Positions 9,714-19,639 of a stretch of DNA of 35,970 nucleotides are shown here, piece by piece. The DNA lies in contig JAAURV010000002.1 in assembly GCA_012032065.1 (NCBI GenBank), positions 1 through 35,970 of the forward strand. The letters run 5' to 3'. Both the position numbers and the translations under genes were made by a program. Under the pieces are notes generated by a model, which made no database searches, was not told the DNA's origin, and saw only the letters and a list, made by a program, of their open reading frames with translations. The first letter of the stretch is position 1; every line of letters starts with the position of its first letter. Source of the DNA: Hyphomicrobiales bacterium. GTDB lineage: Bacteria; Pseudomonadota; Alphaproteobacteria; Rhizobiales; Aestuariivirgaceae.

Positions 9714-11321
9714 ATGAGCGAAACTTACGATTACATCATTGTCGGCGGCGGCTCCGCTGCCTGCGTTGCGGCCTACCGTTTGACCCGGGAGAAGAATGCA
9801 CGCGTGCTCATCGTGGAGCGCGGCCCCGCCAAGGCGCCGGGACTGTCGGCGTATCTGCTGCCCATGCCCGCCGCATGGATGAAAAGCATGAACGGCAGCT
9901 CGACTGTCGAAATGCATGTGCCCGTTCCCCAGAAACATCTGAACGGACGCGCGCCCGCCGTCGGGCAGGCGGCAATCCTGGGCGGAGGGTCGTGCATCAA
10001 CGGCATGGTCTACACCCGAGGCCAGCACGAAGATTACGATCACTGGGATGAGTTTCTGGGCGGCAACTCCGGCTGGGCATTCAAAGACATGCTGCCGCAT
10101 TTTCGCGGCATGGAGTGCAATCACAGCTTCCACAATCAGTGGCACGGCGTCGACGGGCGGCTGCATGTGTCGGACACCGGCGCCAAATGTCAGCTCACGG
10201 AGGACTATGTGCTTGCCGCGCAAGGGCTGGGCGTTCCGTTCAACCCGGACTTCAACGGGGCGAGCCAAAATGGCGTCGGCACAATGCAATACACCACGCA
10301 CCGTGGCAGGCGCTGCAATGCCGTGGAAGCGTTTGTCCAGCCGGCGCTCGAGACTGGACGGTTGACGATCAAGACAAACTGCCTGGTGTCTCGCATCATC
10401 GTGGAGAACGGCAGCTGCAAGGGGGTTGTATTCGGTGAGAATGGACAGGAAGTGGCGGCGCGGTGCGGCGCCGAGGTTTTGATGGCCGCCGGCACATATC
10501 ACACACCCAAAATTCTCATGCTTTCCGGGATCGGCCCGGCGTCTCACCTTGATGAACATGGGATCAGGACGCTTCTCGATCTCCCGGGTGTGGGCGAAAA
10601 CCTCCAAGATCATCATGAAGTGCCGGTCGTTGCGGGCACCAACGGCCACTTCGGTTATTTCGGAGAAGAAAAGGGCTTGAAAGCCTTACGCAACGGATTG
10701 CAGTATTTGCTGTTTCGATCTGGCCCTGTGGCGAGCGTGGGAGTCGAGGCCTGCGCCTATGTCGATCCCGACGGAGGCAAGCGCCCCACTATCAAGATGT
10801 ACTGCATTCCCACTGTTTATGTGGATGGCGATGTCAAGGAGGTTGCGCCGCAGGACGGCGTGACACTCAATGCCTGCCTTCTGCGGCCAAGGTCGCGCGG
10901 AACCGTGCGGCTCCGCTCCAAAGATCCGTTGACGCAGCCTGTTGTCGACAACAACTATCTGGCCGAGCCCGACGATTTGCGGCTTGAAATCGCGGGGCTG
11001 CGTTTTGCCCGCGAAATTCTCAAGTCGAACCCGTTGTCGAAGCGCGTGACGCGGGAATTGCTTCCGGGACCTGATGTCACGGACGATGCCGGTCTTGCGA
11101 CTCACTGCCGGCGCACGGTCAAAACCAATTGGCATCCTGTCGGCACCTGCCGCATGGGCAGCGACGGCGATGCCAACGCCGTGTTGGATACCAAGCTCCG
11201 CGTGCGCGGCATCCAGAACCTGCGCGTTATCGATGCATCCGCCATGCCCTTCATTCCCTCCGGAAACACCAATGCACCAACCATGGCACTCGCGCACCGT
11301 GCGATGGATTTCATCAACTGA
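9714..11321 (+). CDS. GMC-family FAD oxidoreductase (choline/alcohol dehydrogenase-like)
   Basis: N-terminal YDYIIVGGGSAACVAAYRL FAD motif, AILGGGSCINGMVYTRG, C-terminal VIDASAMPFIPSGNTNAPTMALAHRAMD. Confidence 0.93.
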   Translation: MSETYDYIIVGGGSAACVAAYRLTREKNARVLIVERGPAKAPGLSAYLLPMPAAWMKSMNGSSTVEMHVPVPQKHLNGRAPAVGQAAILGGGSCINGMVYTRGQHEDYDHWDEFLGGNSGWAFKDMLPHFRGMECNHSFHNQWHGVDGRLHVSDTGAKCQLTEDYVLAAQGLGVPFNPDFNGASQNGVGTMQYTTHRGRRCNAVEAFVQPALETGRLTIKTNCLVSRIIVENGSCKGVVFGENGQEVAARCGAEVLMAAGTYHTPKILMLSGIGPASHLDEHGIRTLLDLPGVGENLQDHHEVPVVAGTNGHFGYFGEEKGLKALRNGLQYLLFRSGPVASVGVEACAYVDPDGGKRPTIKMYCIPTVYVDGDVKEVAPQDGVTLNACLLRPRSRGTVRLRSKDPLTQPVVDNNYLAEPDDLRLEIAGLRFAREILKSNPLSKRVTRELLPGPDVTDDAGLATHCRRTVKTNWHPVGTCRMGSDGDANAVLDTKLRVRGIQNLRVIDASAMPFIPSGNTNAPTMALAHRAMDFIN

Positions 11322-11335
11322 GAGGGATTTCCGGC

Positions 11336-12808
11336 ATGGCACACAAACTCTCGCTCGCCACACTCGGCAGCCTCGGTTCCAAGGTCGCGGTGCCCAAATA
11401 CATGCGCCAGTCGTTGTCGCCGGGCATTCTCCACATCGGGACCGGGAATTTCCACCGCGCACATCAAGGCGCATATCTCGATGGTCTGTTCAATACCGGG
11501 AAGGGTCACGACTGGGCCATTGTCGGCACAGGCGTCCGCGATGCCGACAAGCAGATGATGGAAGCCCTCAAGGACCAGGACTATCTGACGACACTGGTGG
11601 AACAGGAAGCGGCTACCAGCAGGGCGCGCGTAACTGGCGTCATGATCGATTTTATATCGCCGGATGACCGTTCCTTGCTTGTTAAAACGCTGGCCGATCC
11701 AAAGATCAGAATCGTCTCGCTGACAGTAACTGAAGGCGGTTACTTCATCGATCCGGCGACGGGCGAGTTCAATCCCGGCGACCCGCAAATCAAGCAGGAC
11801 GGAGCAAATCCAAACGATCCCAGAACCGCATTTGGCCTCATCGCGCTTGGCCTCGCGCGCCGCAGAGCCTCAGGGATCAAGCCGTTCACCGTCATGTGCT
11901 GCGACAACATTCCCCACAACGGCATCGTGACGAAGAACGCCGTCGCAGGTATAGCGCGGCTCGGCGATCGAGGATTGGCCGCGTGGATCGAGGACAACGT
12001 CGCCTTCCCAAACGCCATGGTGGACCGCATCACGCCGGCAACGACGGACCGCGAGCGCAAGATGCTGCTGCAGGATTACGATATCGAGGATAACTGGCCA
12101 GTTTATTGCGAAGAGTTCATCCAGTGGGTTCTGGAAGACGAATTCTGCAACGGGAGGCCAGCGCTCGAAGAGGTTGGCGTACAGTTCGTGCCCGATGTGA
12201 CGCCATTCGAATTCATGAAAATCCGCATTCTCAACGGCGGGCATGCGACGATTGCTTATCCTGGGCGGCTGCTTGACGTGCACTTCGTGCACGATGCGAT
12301 GAACCATCCGTTGATCGGCGGTTTTTTCGCCAAGCTCGAGCGCGAGGAAATCATGCCGACGGTGCCGCCGGTTCCCGGTGTTGTGCTTGACGACTATACT
12401 CAACTCATCCATCGCCGCTTCTCGAACCCCAAGATCGGCGACACGATTGCGCGGCTTGCTTTCGATGGTTCGAACCGCCAGCCCAAATTTATCGTGCCGG
12501 TCGTGCGCGATCAGCTGAGTGCGGGGCGGAGCGTCAATGGCCTGGCGCTCGAGTCGGCGTTGTGGTGCCGTCACTGCGCGGGAACATCGGATAGCGGCAA
12601 ACCGACCGGGCCGAACGATCCCATCTGGGACCGCCTGGAAAAGACCGCGCAACAGGCGAAGAGCAATCCGGCGGTATGGCTCGGCATGCAGGACATCTAT
12701 GGCGATACCGCGCAGGCCCCGGCATTTTCGGGCGCGTTCTCGCGCTGGCTAAATGCGCTGTGGGCCAAGGGGACAGAAGCGGCGCTGAAAGATTATCTTG
12801 CGGGCTGA
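11336..12808 (+). CDS. mtlK: Mannitol 2-dehydrogenase family protein
   Basis: ILHIGTGNFHRAHQGAYLDGL, TVMCCDNIPHNGIVTKNAV, PNAMVDRITPATTD, KIRILNGGHATIAYPG are typical of the mannitol dehydrogenase/fructuronate reductase family. Confidence 0.92.
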   Translation: MAHKLSLATLGSLGSKVAVPKYMRQSLSPGILHIGTGNFHRAHQGAYLDGLFNTGKGHDWAIVGTGVRDADKQMMEALKDQDYLTTLVEQEAATSRARVTGVMIDFISPDDRSLLVKTLADPKIRIVSLTVTEGGYFIDPATGEFNPGDPQIKQDGANPNDPRTAFGLIALGLARRRASGIKPFTVMCCDNIPHNGIVTKNAVAGIARLGDRGLAAWIEDNVAFPNAMVDRITPATTDRERKMLLQDYDIEDNWPVYCEEFIQWVLEDEFCNGRPALEEVGVQFVPDVTPFEFMKIRILNGGHATIAYPGRLLDVHFVHDAMNHPLIGGFFAKLEREEIMPTVPPVPGVVLDDYTQLIHRRFSNPKIGDTIARLAFDGSNRQPKFIVPVVRDQLSAGRSVNGLALESALWCRHCAGTSDSGKPTGPNDPIWDRLEKTAQQAKSNPAVWLGMQDIYGDTAQAPAFSGAFSRWLNALWAKGTEAALKDYLAG

Positions 12809-12850
12809 GCATCACGCCTGTGTATAATGGCGGGTTCGATGGGGAGGCAG

Positions 12851-14915
12851 ATGCGCGACGCCCGCTACGACATTCTATTCGACTCCGTCAAGATCGGGCC
12901 GGTCACGGCGAAGAACCGTTTTTATCAGGTGCCGCATTGCAACGGCGGCGGCTATCGCGATCCTTCGGCGGCGGCGGAGATGAGGCGGATCAAGAGCGAA
13001 GGCGGCTGGGGCGTCATCTTCACCGAGCAGGTGGAGATCCATCACACCTCCGAGATCACGCCCTTCATTGAGCTTCGCATCTGGGATGACGAAGATATCC
13101 CGGCGCTTGCCAGGATGGCCGATGCCATTCATTCGAACGGCGCGCTTGCGGGCATCGAGCTTGCCTACAGCGGCGCCAACGGGCCGAACCTTTACACGCG
13201 CGAAGTGCCGCTTGCGCCGATGCATACGCCGATCCTTACCTTCACCAGCGATCCGGTTCAGGCGCGCGCCATGGACAAGGAGGACATCCGCAATCTCCGC
13301 CACTGGCACAAGTTGGCCTATCGCCGCTCGAAGCGGGCGGGCTACGACATTCTCTGCCTCTACGGCGCGCATGGCTTCGGCGCGATTCAGCACTTCCTCT
13401 CGCCGCGGACAAATCAGCGTACGGATGAATATGGCGGCTCGCTGGAGAACCGCGCGCGCCTTCTGAAGGAGTTGATCTCCGACGCGCACGACGAGGTCGG
13501 AGATAGCTGCGCTATCGCGGTCCGGCTTTCACTGGACGAGTTGGCGGGCGATAGCGGTTTCACCAACAGCCAGCTTCGCGATCTTATCGCCATGCATGCG
13601 GAACTTCCCGATATCTGGGATTTCGCGCATGGAACATGGGAAGCATGTTCCGCCACCTCGCGCTTTGCCGGCGAAGCGCGCAGGAGGACTTGATCCGCGG
13701 CCTCAAAGCGCTGACGCCGCGCCCTGTCGTGGGTGTGGGCCGTTTCACATCGCCGGATGCGATGGTGCGGCAAGTGAAGAGCGGCATTCTCGATTTGGTC
13801 GGCGCCGCGCGGCCATCGATTGCCGATCCATTTTTGCCGAAGAAGATCGAGCAAGGGGAACTCGACGACATTCGCGAATGCATCGGCTGCAATATCTGCG
13901 TCTCTGGAGACATGACCATGTCGATTTCCCGCTGCACGCAGAACTCGTCCTTCATGGAGGAGTGGCGAAAGGGCTGGCATCCGGAGCGCATCAAGGCAAG
14001 GGCTTCTCAGTCGAAGGTGCTGGTTGTGGGCGCGGGCCCGCCGGACTCTCGGCGGCGCACAAGCTTGGTCTTCGCGGCTATGAGGTCTCGCTTGCGGAAG
14101 CAACCACGGAACTGGGCGGGCGCGTGAGCTTCGAAAGCCGTCTTCCCGGTCTTTCGGCGTGGGCGAGAGTGCGCGACTATCGCGCGGGCCAGATCGCGAA
14201 GTTCTCCAATGTGACGGTTTACCGCGACTCCAGACTGACGGCGGACGACATTCTCGATTTTGGTTTCGAACACGTGGCCATTGCGACCGGCGCCGATTGG
14301 AGGCGGGATGGCGTGGCGCGTTACAATCTGTTGCCCATACCGGTTTCACAGGAAGCCATTGTCATGACTCCGGATGACATCATGGCCGGGCAGCGGCCCA
14401 AGGGCCGTGTCGTCATCCACGACGACGATCACTACTATCTGGCGGGCGTGCTCGCCGAACTTCTTGTCGCCGAAGGAACAAAGGTCACCTTCGTCACCCC
14501 TTCGGCGAAAGTTTCCGAATGGGCAGGCAATACTCTGGAGCAGGGGCGCATTCAATCGCGGCTGATGTCGCTTGGCGTGTCACTGGAACTCAGTCAGGCT
14601 GTGACCGCCGTGAAGCAGGGAAGCGTCGAAGCCACTTGTACATACACCGGACGGACGCGAGACCTGCCTTGCGACGCAACAGTCCTGGTGACGGCGCGGC
14701 TTCCCCGCGATCAGCTTTACCTTGACTTGAGGAACCGGGAGGCCGAGTGGGCGGATCGGGGCATCCGTAGCGTCAAGGTGATTGGCGATGCCAATGCCCC
14801 AGCCGCCATCGCCTGGGCGACTTATGCAGGGCACCGATATGCCGAAGAATTGGACATGCCGCCCATTGGCGATTCATTGCCGTTCCGGCGCGAGATCGCG
14901 GCATTGAAATCGTGA
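12851..14915 (+). CDS. Trimethylamine/dimethylamine dehydrogenase-like NADH:flavin oxidoreductase, split by two apparent frameshifts
   Basis: Frame A (to about 13675) OYE-type barrel; frame B ALTPRPVVGVGRFTSPDAMVRQVKSGILDLVGAARPSIADPFLPKKIEQGELDDIRECIGCNICVSGD (Fe-S cysteines); frame C from about 14036 GPAGLSAAHKLGLRGYEVSLAEATTELGGRVSFESRLPGLSAW to stop 14915. Confidence 0.82.
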
Positions 14916-14969
14916 GGCGGAATGCGCCAAACTCCTTCCGCGAGATAACGGCGATCATGAGGGGTTCAG

Positions 14970-16052
14970 GTGAAGCCTGCGGTTGAGGCGAAATCGGTTT
15001 CGAAAATCTATGAAACCGCGGGACATGCGCCGGTAAAGGCGCTGGATAACGTCTCACTGGCTATTGCCGAGAACGAGTTCTTCACGCTGCTTGGACCATC
15101 GGGCTGCGGCAAGACCACACTGTTGAGGCTTATCGCGGGATTTGAGTTTCCAAACGGCGGCCACATCCTGCTTCAAGGGCAGGACATCGCACATCTTCCG
15201 CCGGACAAGCGGCCCGTGAACACGGTGTTTCAGCACTACGCGCTCTTTCCGCACATGACGGTCGCGCAGAACGTGGCCTTTGGCTTACGGATGCTGAAGC
15301 GGCCTCAAGCCGAGATCGGCGATTCGGTCCGCCAGGCGCTGGCGCTCGTCAAGATGGAGGCCTATGGCGCGCGGCGGCCTTCGCAGCTTTCAGGTGGCCA
15401 ACAGCAGCGCGTTGCCTTCGCGCGGGCTATCGCGCCTCATCCTAAAGTTCTTTTGCTCGACGAACCGCTTTCGGCGCTCGATCTAAAACTTCGGCAGGCG
15501 ATGCGGCTCGAACTCAAACGTTTGCAACGCGAAACGGGCATCACCTTCATCTTCGTGACCCACGATCAGGAAGAAGCGCTCACCATGTCCGACCGGATCG
15601 CGGTGATGTCGGCGGGACATGTTCAGCAGGTAGGGGAGCCGCTCGCCATCTACGAAAGCCCAGTCAACCGGTTTGTCGCCGACTTCATCGGCGATTCGAA
15701 CTTCCTCGATGGCGCCGTTGTGAAGACCGCCAAAGGCGGGGCGTTGATAAAAGTGGCGCCAAACTTCCTGATTGAAACATCCGCGGCCGGCGCCGCGAAG
15801 GGAGACAAGGTGTCTTTGGCCTTGCGTCCCGAAAAGATAACCCTCGCCCAGCCCGTGAAAGGCTTGCCGCGCGGCGTAGTCCGGGAAGCCGTCTATATCG
15901 GAAACAGCACGACTTACATGGTCGAGATCGATGGAGGCATTGGCGTTACCGTCCGCGAATCCAACAGCTTGTCAGGCCAAAGCCACTTTGCGGTGGGTGA
16001 TAGAGTGGGCGTTGTCGTCGAGGCGGGCGCCGCGCGCCTGTTGGCGGGCTGA
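14970..16052 (+). CDS. potA: Polyamine-type ABC transporter ATP-binding protein
   Basis: [54 protein letters not shown]-like C-terminus; GTG start. Confidence 0.9.
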   Translation: MKPAVEAKSVSKIYETAGHAPVKALDNVSLAIAENEFFTLLGPSGCGKTTLLRLIAGFEFPNGGHILLQGQDIAHLPPDKRPVNTVFQHYALFPHMTVAQNVAFGLRMLKRPQAEIGDSVRQALALVKMEAYGARRPSQLSGGQQQRVAFARAIAPHPKVLLLDEPLSALDLKLRQAMRLELKRLQRETGITFIFVTHDQEEALTMSDRIAVMSAGHVQQVGEPLAIYESPVNRFVADFIGDSNFLDGAVVKTAKGGALIKVAPNFLIETSAAGAAKGDKVSLALRPEKITLAQPVKGLPRGVVREAVYIGNSTTYMVEIDGGIGVTVRESNSLSGQSHFAVGDRVGVVVEAGAARLLAG

Positions 16053-16942
16053 TGCAACGCACGCAAATCTCGGCATGGTTGGGCGTTGCGCCTGCATGGT
16101 TTGTGATCGGCATATTCGGCGTTCTGCCGATGCTGATCATGCTTGGCATTTCGTTCATGGTTGCCGATCCCTATGGCGGTGTTGAACCTGCATACTCGCA
16201 TGAAGCTTATATTCAGTTCCTCTTCGAACGCGATCTCGACGACTCGCTGATCTTCAATCCGATCTATCTGAACATCGTTTTGCGCTCGGTTGGGCTTGCA
16301 GCGATCACGACCGCCCTATGTCTGATCGTGGGCCTGCCCGTGGCATACTTCATAGCGCGGCAGCCGGAGAGCCGCCGCGATGTGCTGATCCTGCTGATCA
16401 CAATTCCGTTCTGGACCAATCTCCTGATCCGCACCTATGCGTGGATATTGATCCTCACTCGCAATGGCGTCGTCGATGCCCGGTTGCAGTCGGTGGGTTT
16501 CGAGGCGGGGACATTCGATCTGCTCTACACCAATACCGCGGTTCTGATCGGCCTCGTTTACAGCTATCTGCCGTTCATGGTTCTGCCGCTCTACGCCAGC
16601 CTCGAAAAAATGGACTTCCGGCTGGCCGAGGCGGCTAGCGATCTTTACGCCAATCGTTGGCGCGTTGCGTGGGAGGTGATCCTGCCACTTGCCAAACCCG
16701 GCATCGTCGCCGGGTGTCTGCTGGTGTTCGTGCCATCTATCGGGGCGTTCATCGCGCCCGATCTGCTTGGTGGCGGCAAGCGGATGATGCTGGGCAGCCT
16801 TATCTATTTCCAGTTCGCAACGGCGCGAAACTGGCCCTTCGGCGCGGCGGTGTCGATACTGCTCATGGCGTTCGTGATGCTGGCGCTGCTTGTCTACGCG
16901 CGAGTTAACAAGGGGCAGGGCCTTCCTGCCGGGGGACATTGA
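16052..16942 (+). CDS. potB: Polyamine-type ABC transporter permease
   Basis: PotB-like permease with LAEAASDLYANRWRVAWEVILPLAKPGI. Confidence 0.88.
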   Translation: MQRTQISAWLGVAPAWFVIGIFGVLPMLIMLGISFMVADPYGGVEPAYSHEAYIQFLFERDLDDSLIFNPIYLNIVLRSVGLAAITTALCLIVGLPVAYFIARQPESRRDVLILLITIPFWTNLLIRTYAWILILTRNGVVDARLQSVGFEAGTFDLLYTNTAVLIGLVYSYLPFMVLPLYASLEKMDFRLAEAASDLYANRWRVAWEVILPLAKPGIVAGCLLVFVPSIGAFIAPDLLGGGKRMMLGSLIYFQFATARNWPFGAAVSILLMAFVMLALLVYARVNKGQGLPAGGH

Positions 16943-17742
16943 TGCGCAGCCACGTGGGACAATACCCGGGTTTGCGCATATGGGCGGCGCTCTTCTTTGT
17001 ATTTCTCTATGCACCGATGGTTGTACTCATCAGCTATTCCTTCAATACGAACAAGCTGGCGATGATTTGGGGCGGGTTTTCGGTCCGCTGGTACGAGAAG
17101 CTGTTCACGACGGGCGGCATCGCGGACGCAGCGTTTAATTCTCTCGTCGTTGCCGTCATCGCCACAACGGTGGCCGTCGTCATCGCCATCGCGGCAGCAC
17201 TCGTGCTGGTCCGGCAGCGGCCGTTCGGTGGAGCAGGTATATCGACGGCGCTGATTTCCATGCCGTTGATCGTGCCGGAGATCGTCACAGCCGTGGCGAC
17301 GCTGATGTTCTTCGTCATCGCCAAGGCGGCGATCGGTTTCGATTTCGGCATCGGCAACATCGTTCTGGCCCATATCGTGTTCTGCATTCCCTTCGCTTTC
17401 ATGCCGATCCGGGCGCGGCTCTCAGACATGGATGGCACGATGGAGCAGGCGGCGCGCGATCTTTACGCAACGCCATGGCAGGCGTTCCGCTACGTGACGC
17501 TGCCGATTCTGATGCCAGGCGTGATTGCAGGCGCCATGCTGTCGTTCGTCATTTCGCTCGACGATTTCATCATCACGCAGATGATTTCCGGCCCTGGAAC
17601 GACGACGCTTCCGGTCTACATCTATTCCATGATCCGCAACGGCATCACGCCGGAGGTGAACGCCGCATCCACAATTCTGATTGCAGCCTCGACCGTGCTC
17701 GTGACAATCTACTGGTACGTATCGCGGCCCAATGCGAAGTGA
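16942..17742 (+). CDS. potC: Polyamine-type ABC transporter permease
   Basis: PotC-like permease with MEQAARDLYATPWQAFRYVTLPILMPGVIAGAMLSFVISLDDFIIT. Confidence 0.9.
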   Translation: MRSHVGQYPGLRIWAALFFVFLYAPMVVLISYSFNTNKLAMIWGGFSVRWYEKLFTTGGIADAAFNSLVVAVIATTVAVVIAIAAALVLVRQRPFGGAGISTALISMPLIVPEIVTAVATLMFFVIAKAAIGFDFGIGNIVLAHIVFCIPFAFMPIRARLSDMDGTMEQAARDLYATPWQAFRYVTLPILMPGVIAGAMLSFVISLDDFIITQMISGPGTTTLPVYIYSMIRNGITPEVNAASTILIAASTVLVTIYWYVSRPNAK

Positions 17743-17768
17743 AGTGAATCAAACAGGAGGAACGCCAA

Positions 17769-18794
17769 ATGAAAACACTACTGCTTGCGCTTGTTGCGGC
17801 AACCGCTTTGAGCGGCGCCGCTCAGGCCGAAGGCCAGCTTAACATCTACAACTGGGTCGAATACACCTCGCCGGAAATGCTCGCCAAATTCGAAAAGGAA
17901 ACCGGCATCAAGGTGACCGTCGACACCTACGACACCAACGAAACACTTCTCGCGAAGCTGAAAGCCGGCGGCACTGGCTACGACGTCGTGGTGCCAAGTC
18001 AGCATTTCGTGGAAATTCTTATCAAGGAAGGCCTGTTGCAGGAGACGGGCGCTGGCGGCATGTCCACCTACGCCAATGTCGACCAGCGCTGGCAGAAGCC
18101 GGTCTGGGACCCCGAGGCCAAGTACTGCGCGCCCTGGCAATGGGGCACGGCATCGATTGCCTACCGCAAGGATCTCTATGGCAAGGAGATGACCTCGCTC
18201 AAGGAATTCTTCGAGCCTGAAGAGGCTTTGAAAGGCAAAGTTCAGGTCTTCAAGTCTCCGGACGAAGTCTACAATCTCGCCAATATTTACCTCAACAAGC
18301 CGTTCTGTTCGGAAAACGCCGAGGACGCGAAAGCCGTGCAAGGGCTCTTCGAGGCGCAGAAGCCTGCCGTCGTGACCTACAATTCCGAGAACCAGAACGA
18401 CAATTTGGCAAACGGCACTTCGATCGTCGCCAATAATTGGAACGGCTTCACCATGCGGGCGCGCATGGATTCGAAAACCGATATTGCCTATGCCTTCCCA
18501 AAAGAGGGCGTGGTGGGTTGGTTTGACTCGGCCTGCGTGCCGGCCGGCGCGCAGAACGCGGATAATGCGAAGAAATTCCTTGAGTTCATCATGAAGCCGG
18601 AGAATATCGCGTTGCAATCGAACTATGCCCGCTATTCGAACGCTATCGTGGGCGCGGACAAGTTTCTGGACAAAGACCTTGCCAGCGCGCCGGAAATGAA
18701 TGTTCCCGAGGGTGTGCCAGTGAAGTTTGGCCAGGCCTGTTCTCCGGAGGCGCAAAAACTGATCGACAAGGTGTGGACGAAGCTTCTCCAATAG
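17769..18794 (+). CDS. potD: Polyamine-type ABC transporter substrate-binding protein
   Basis: Signal peptide MKTLLLALVAATALSGAAQA then LNIYNWVEYTSPEMLAKFEKETGIKVTVDTYDTNETLLAKL. Confidence 0.9.
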   Translation: MKTLLLALVAATALSGAAQAEGQLNIYNWVEYTSPEMLAKFEKETGIKVTVDTYDTNETLLAKLKAGGTGYDVVVPSQHFVEILIKEGLLQETGAGGMSTYANVDQRWQKPVWDPEAKYCAPWQWGTASIAYRKDLYGKEMTSLKEFFEPEEALKGKVQVFKSPDEVYNLANIYLNKPFCSENAEDAKAVQGLFEAQKPAVVTYNSENQNDNLANGTSIVANNWNGFTMRARMDSKTDIAYAFPKEGVVGWFDSACVPAGAQNADNAKKFLEFIMKPENIALQSNYARYSNAIVGADKFLDKDLASAPEMNVPEGVPVKFGQACSPEAQKLIDKVWTKLLQ

Positions 18795-18807
18795 GAGGAG
18801 CAGGGGG

Positions 18808-18829
18808 AAGGCGCCGAGTTTGGCGCCTT
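18808..18829 (+). terminator. Hairpin AAGGCGCC-GAGTTT-GGCGCCTT downstream of potD-like gene
   Basis: Perfect 8-bp inverted repeat 14 nt after the stop codon; weak or absent T tract. Confidence 0.5.
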
Positions 18830-18835
18830 GCCGCC

Positions 18836-18851
18836 TTAACCGTCCGTTAAC
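18836..18851 (+). promoter_or_regulatory. Candidate CtrA-type box TTAA-N7-TTAAC
   Basis: TTAACCGTCCGTTAAC exactly matches the alphaproteobacterial CtrA full-site consensus, about 105 nt upstream of the 18957 start codon. Confidence 0.45.
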
Positions 18852-18956
18852 CGTAACGCGTAGAGTACCGGCGGCGCGTCCGGAACCTGTGCCGCTTCAC
18901 CCAATGTTAATCGCCACGTGTGACAAAGGCAGGTGCAATTGGTGTGGAGTATTAAC

Positions 18957-19421
18957 ATGAATCTCACTCGGCGCAAACTCGCCTATGCCGGCGGCCTGAT
19001 GGCAGGCGCCGCGCTGATCGGCGCGACCTCGGCAGTTCCGGCGCTTGCCTGTGCCGACGACGACCTTGCCAAGGCGGTCGAGGATTTCCGCAAGGCGATG
19101 GTCGAAGCGAACGGTGCGCGGCTTCTCGAACTTTCGGCCGACGAAATGAGTTTTGGCCACGCGAACGGCGTCATTCAGACGAAAATCGAGTTCGTGAAGT
19201 CGGTGGTCGACAAGGCCGAAGTGTTCAAACGCATCGATCTCGTGAGTCACCAGAACCGCGTAGCCGGTGACATCGGCATCGCCCGTCATACCTTCGATGC
19301 AGACATCTTCTTCCAGGGCAAGGATATTTCGCTGACGCTCGGTATCGTGATGGTGTGGAAGAACGTCGACGGCCGCTTCCGTCTGTTCGCGCGCCAGTCG
19401 TTCAAGCCGATCACAGTCTAA
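18957..19421 (+). CDS. Exported NTF2/SnoaL-like (DUF4440-type) protein with twin-arginine-like signal
   Basis: MNLTRRKLAYAGGLMAGAALIGATSAVPALA leader; C-terminal VMVWKNVDGRFRLFARQSFKP typical of NTF2-like proteins. Confidence 0.7.
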   Translation: MNLTRRKLAYAGGLMAGAALIGATSAVPALACADDDLAKAVEDFRKAMVEANGARLLELSADEMSFGHANGVIQTKIEFVKSVVDKAEVFKRIDLVSHQNRVAGDIGIARHTFDADIFFQGKDISLTLGIVMVWKNVDGRFRLFARQSFKPITV

Positions 19422-19443
19422 GCGGCATCGGCAGGAATTTTCG

Positions 19444-19467
19444 CGCCCCGGAGCTTGCTCCGGGGCG
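19444..19467 (+). terminator. Rho-independent-type terminator
   Basis: CGCCCCGGAGC-TT-GCTCCGGGGCG perfect inverted repeat followed by AATTCTTTT, 23 nt after the 19421 stop. Confidence 0.75.
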
Positions 19468-19639
19468 AATTCTTTTGCGTTCAGAACATATCCAGGGCGA
19501 TAGAGCCGGCACGGCAAAGACAATCTTAAAGATTTTTGGCCATAGATACCGTGTTGGCACGGGACGATTGGCTTGCCTGCAGTCCGTTTATATTGGATTG
19601 GGGGGCGCGGCTTGGCCCAAGAACGAATGGAATGCGACA

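Noticed and set aside
17778-18791. 337-aa minus-strand ORF opposite potD-like gene
   Set aside because: Antisense shadow almost exactly matching the SBP boundaries; atypical composition.
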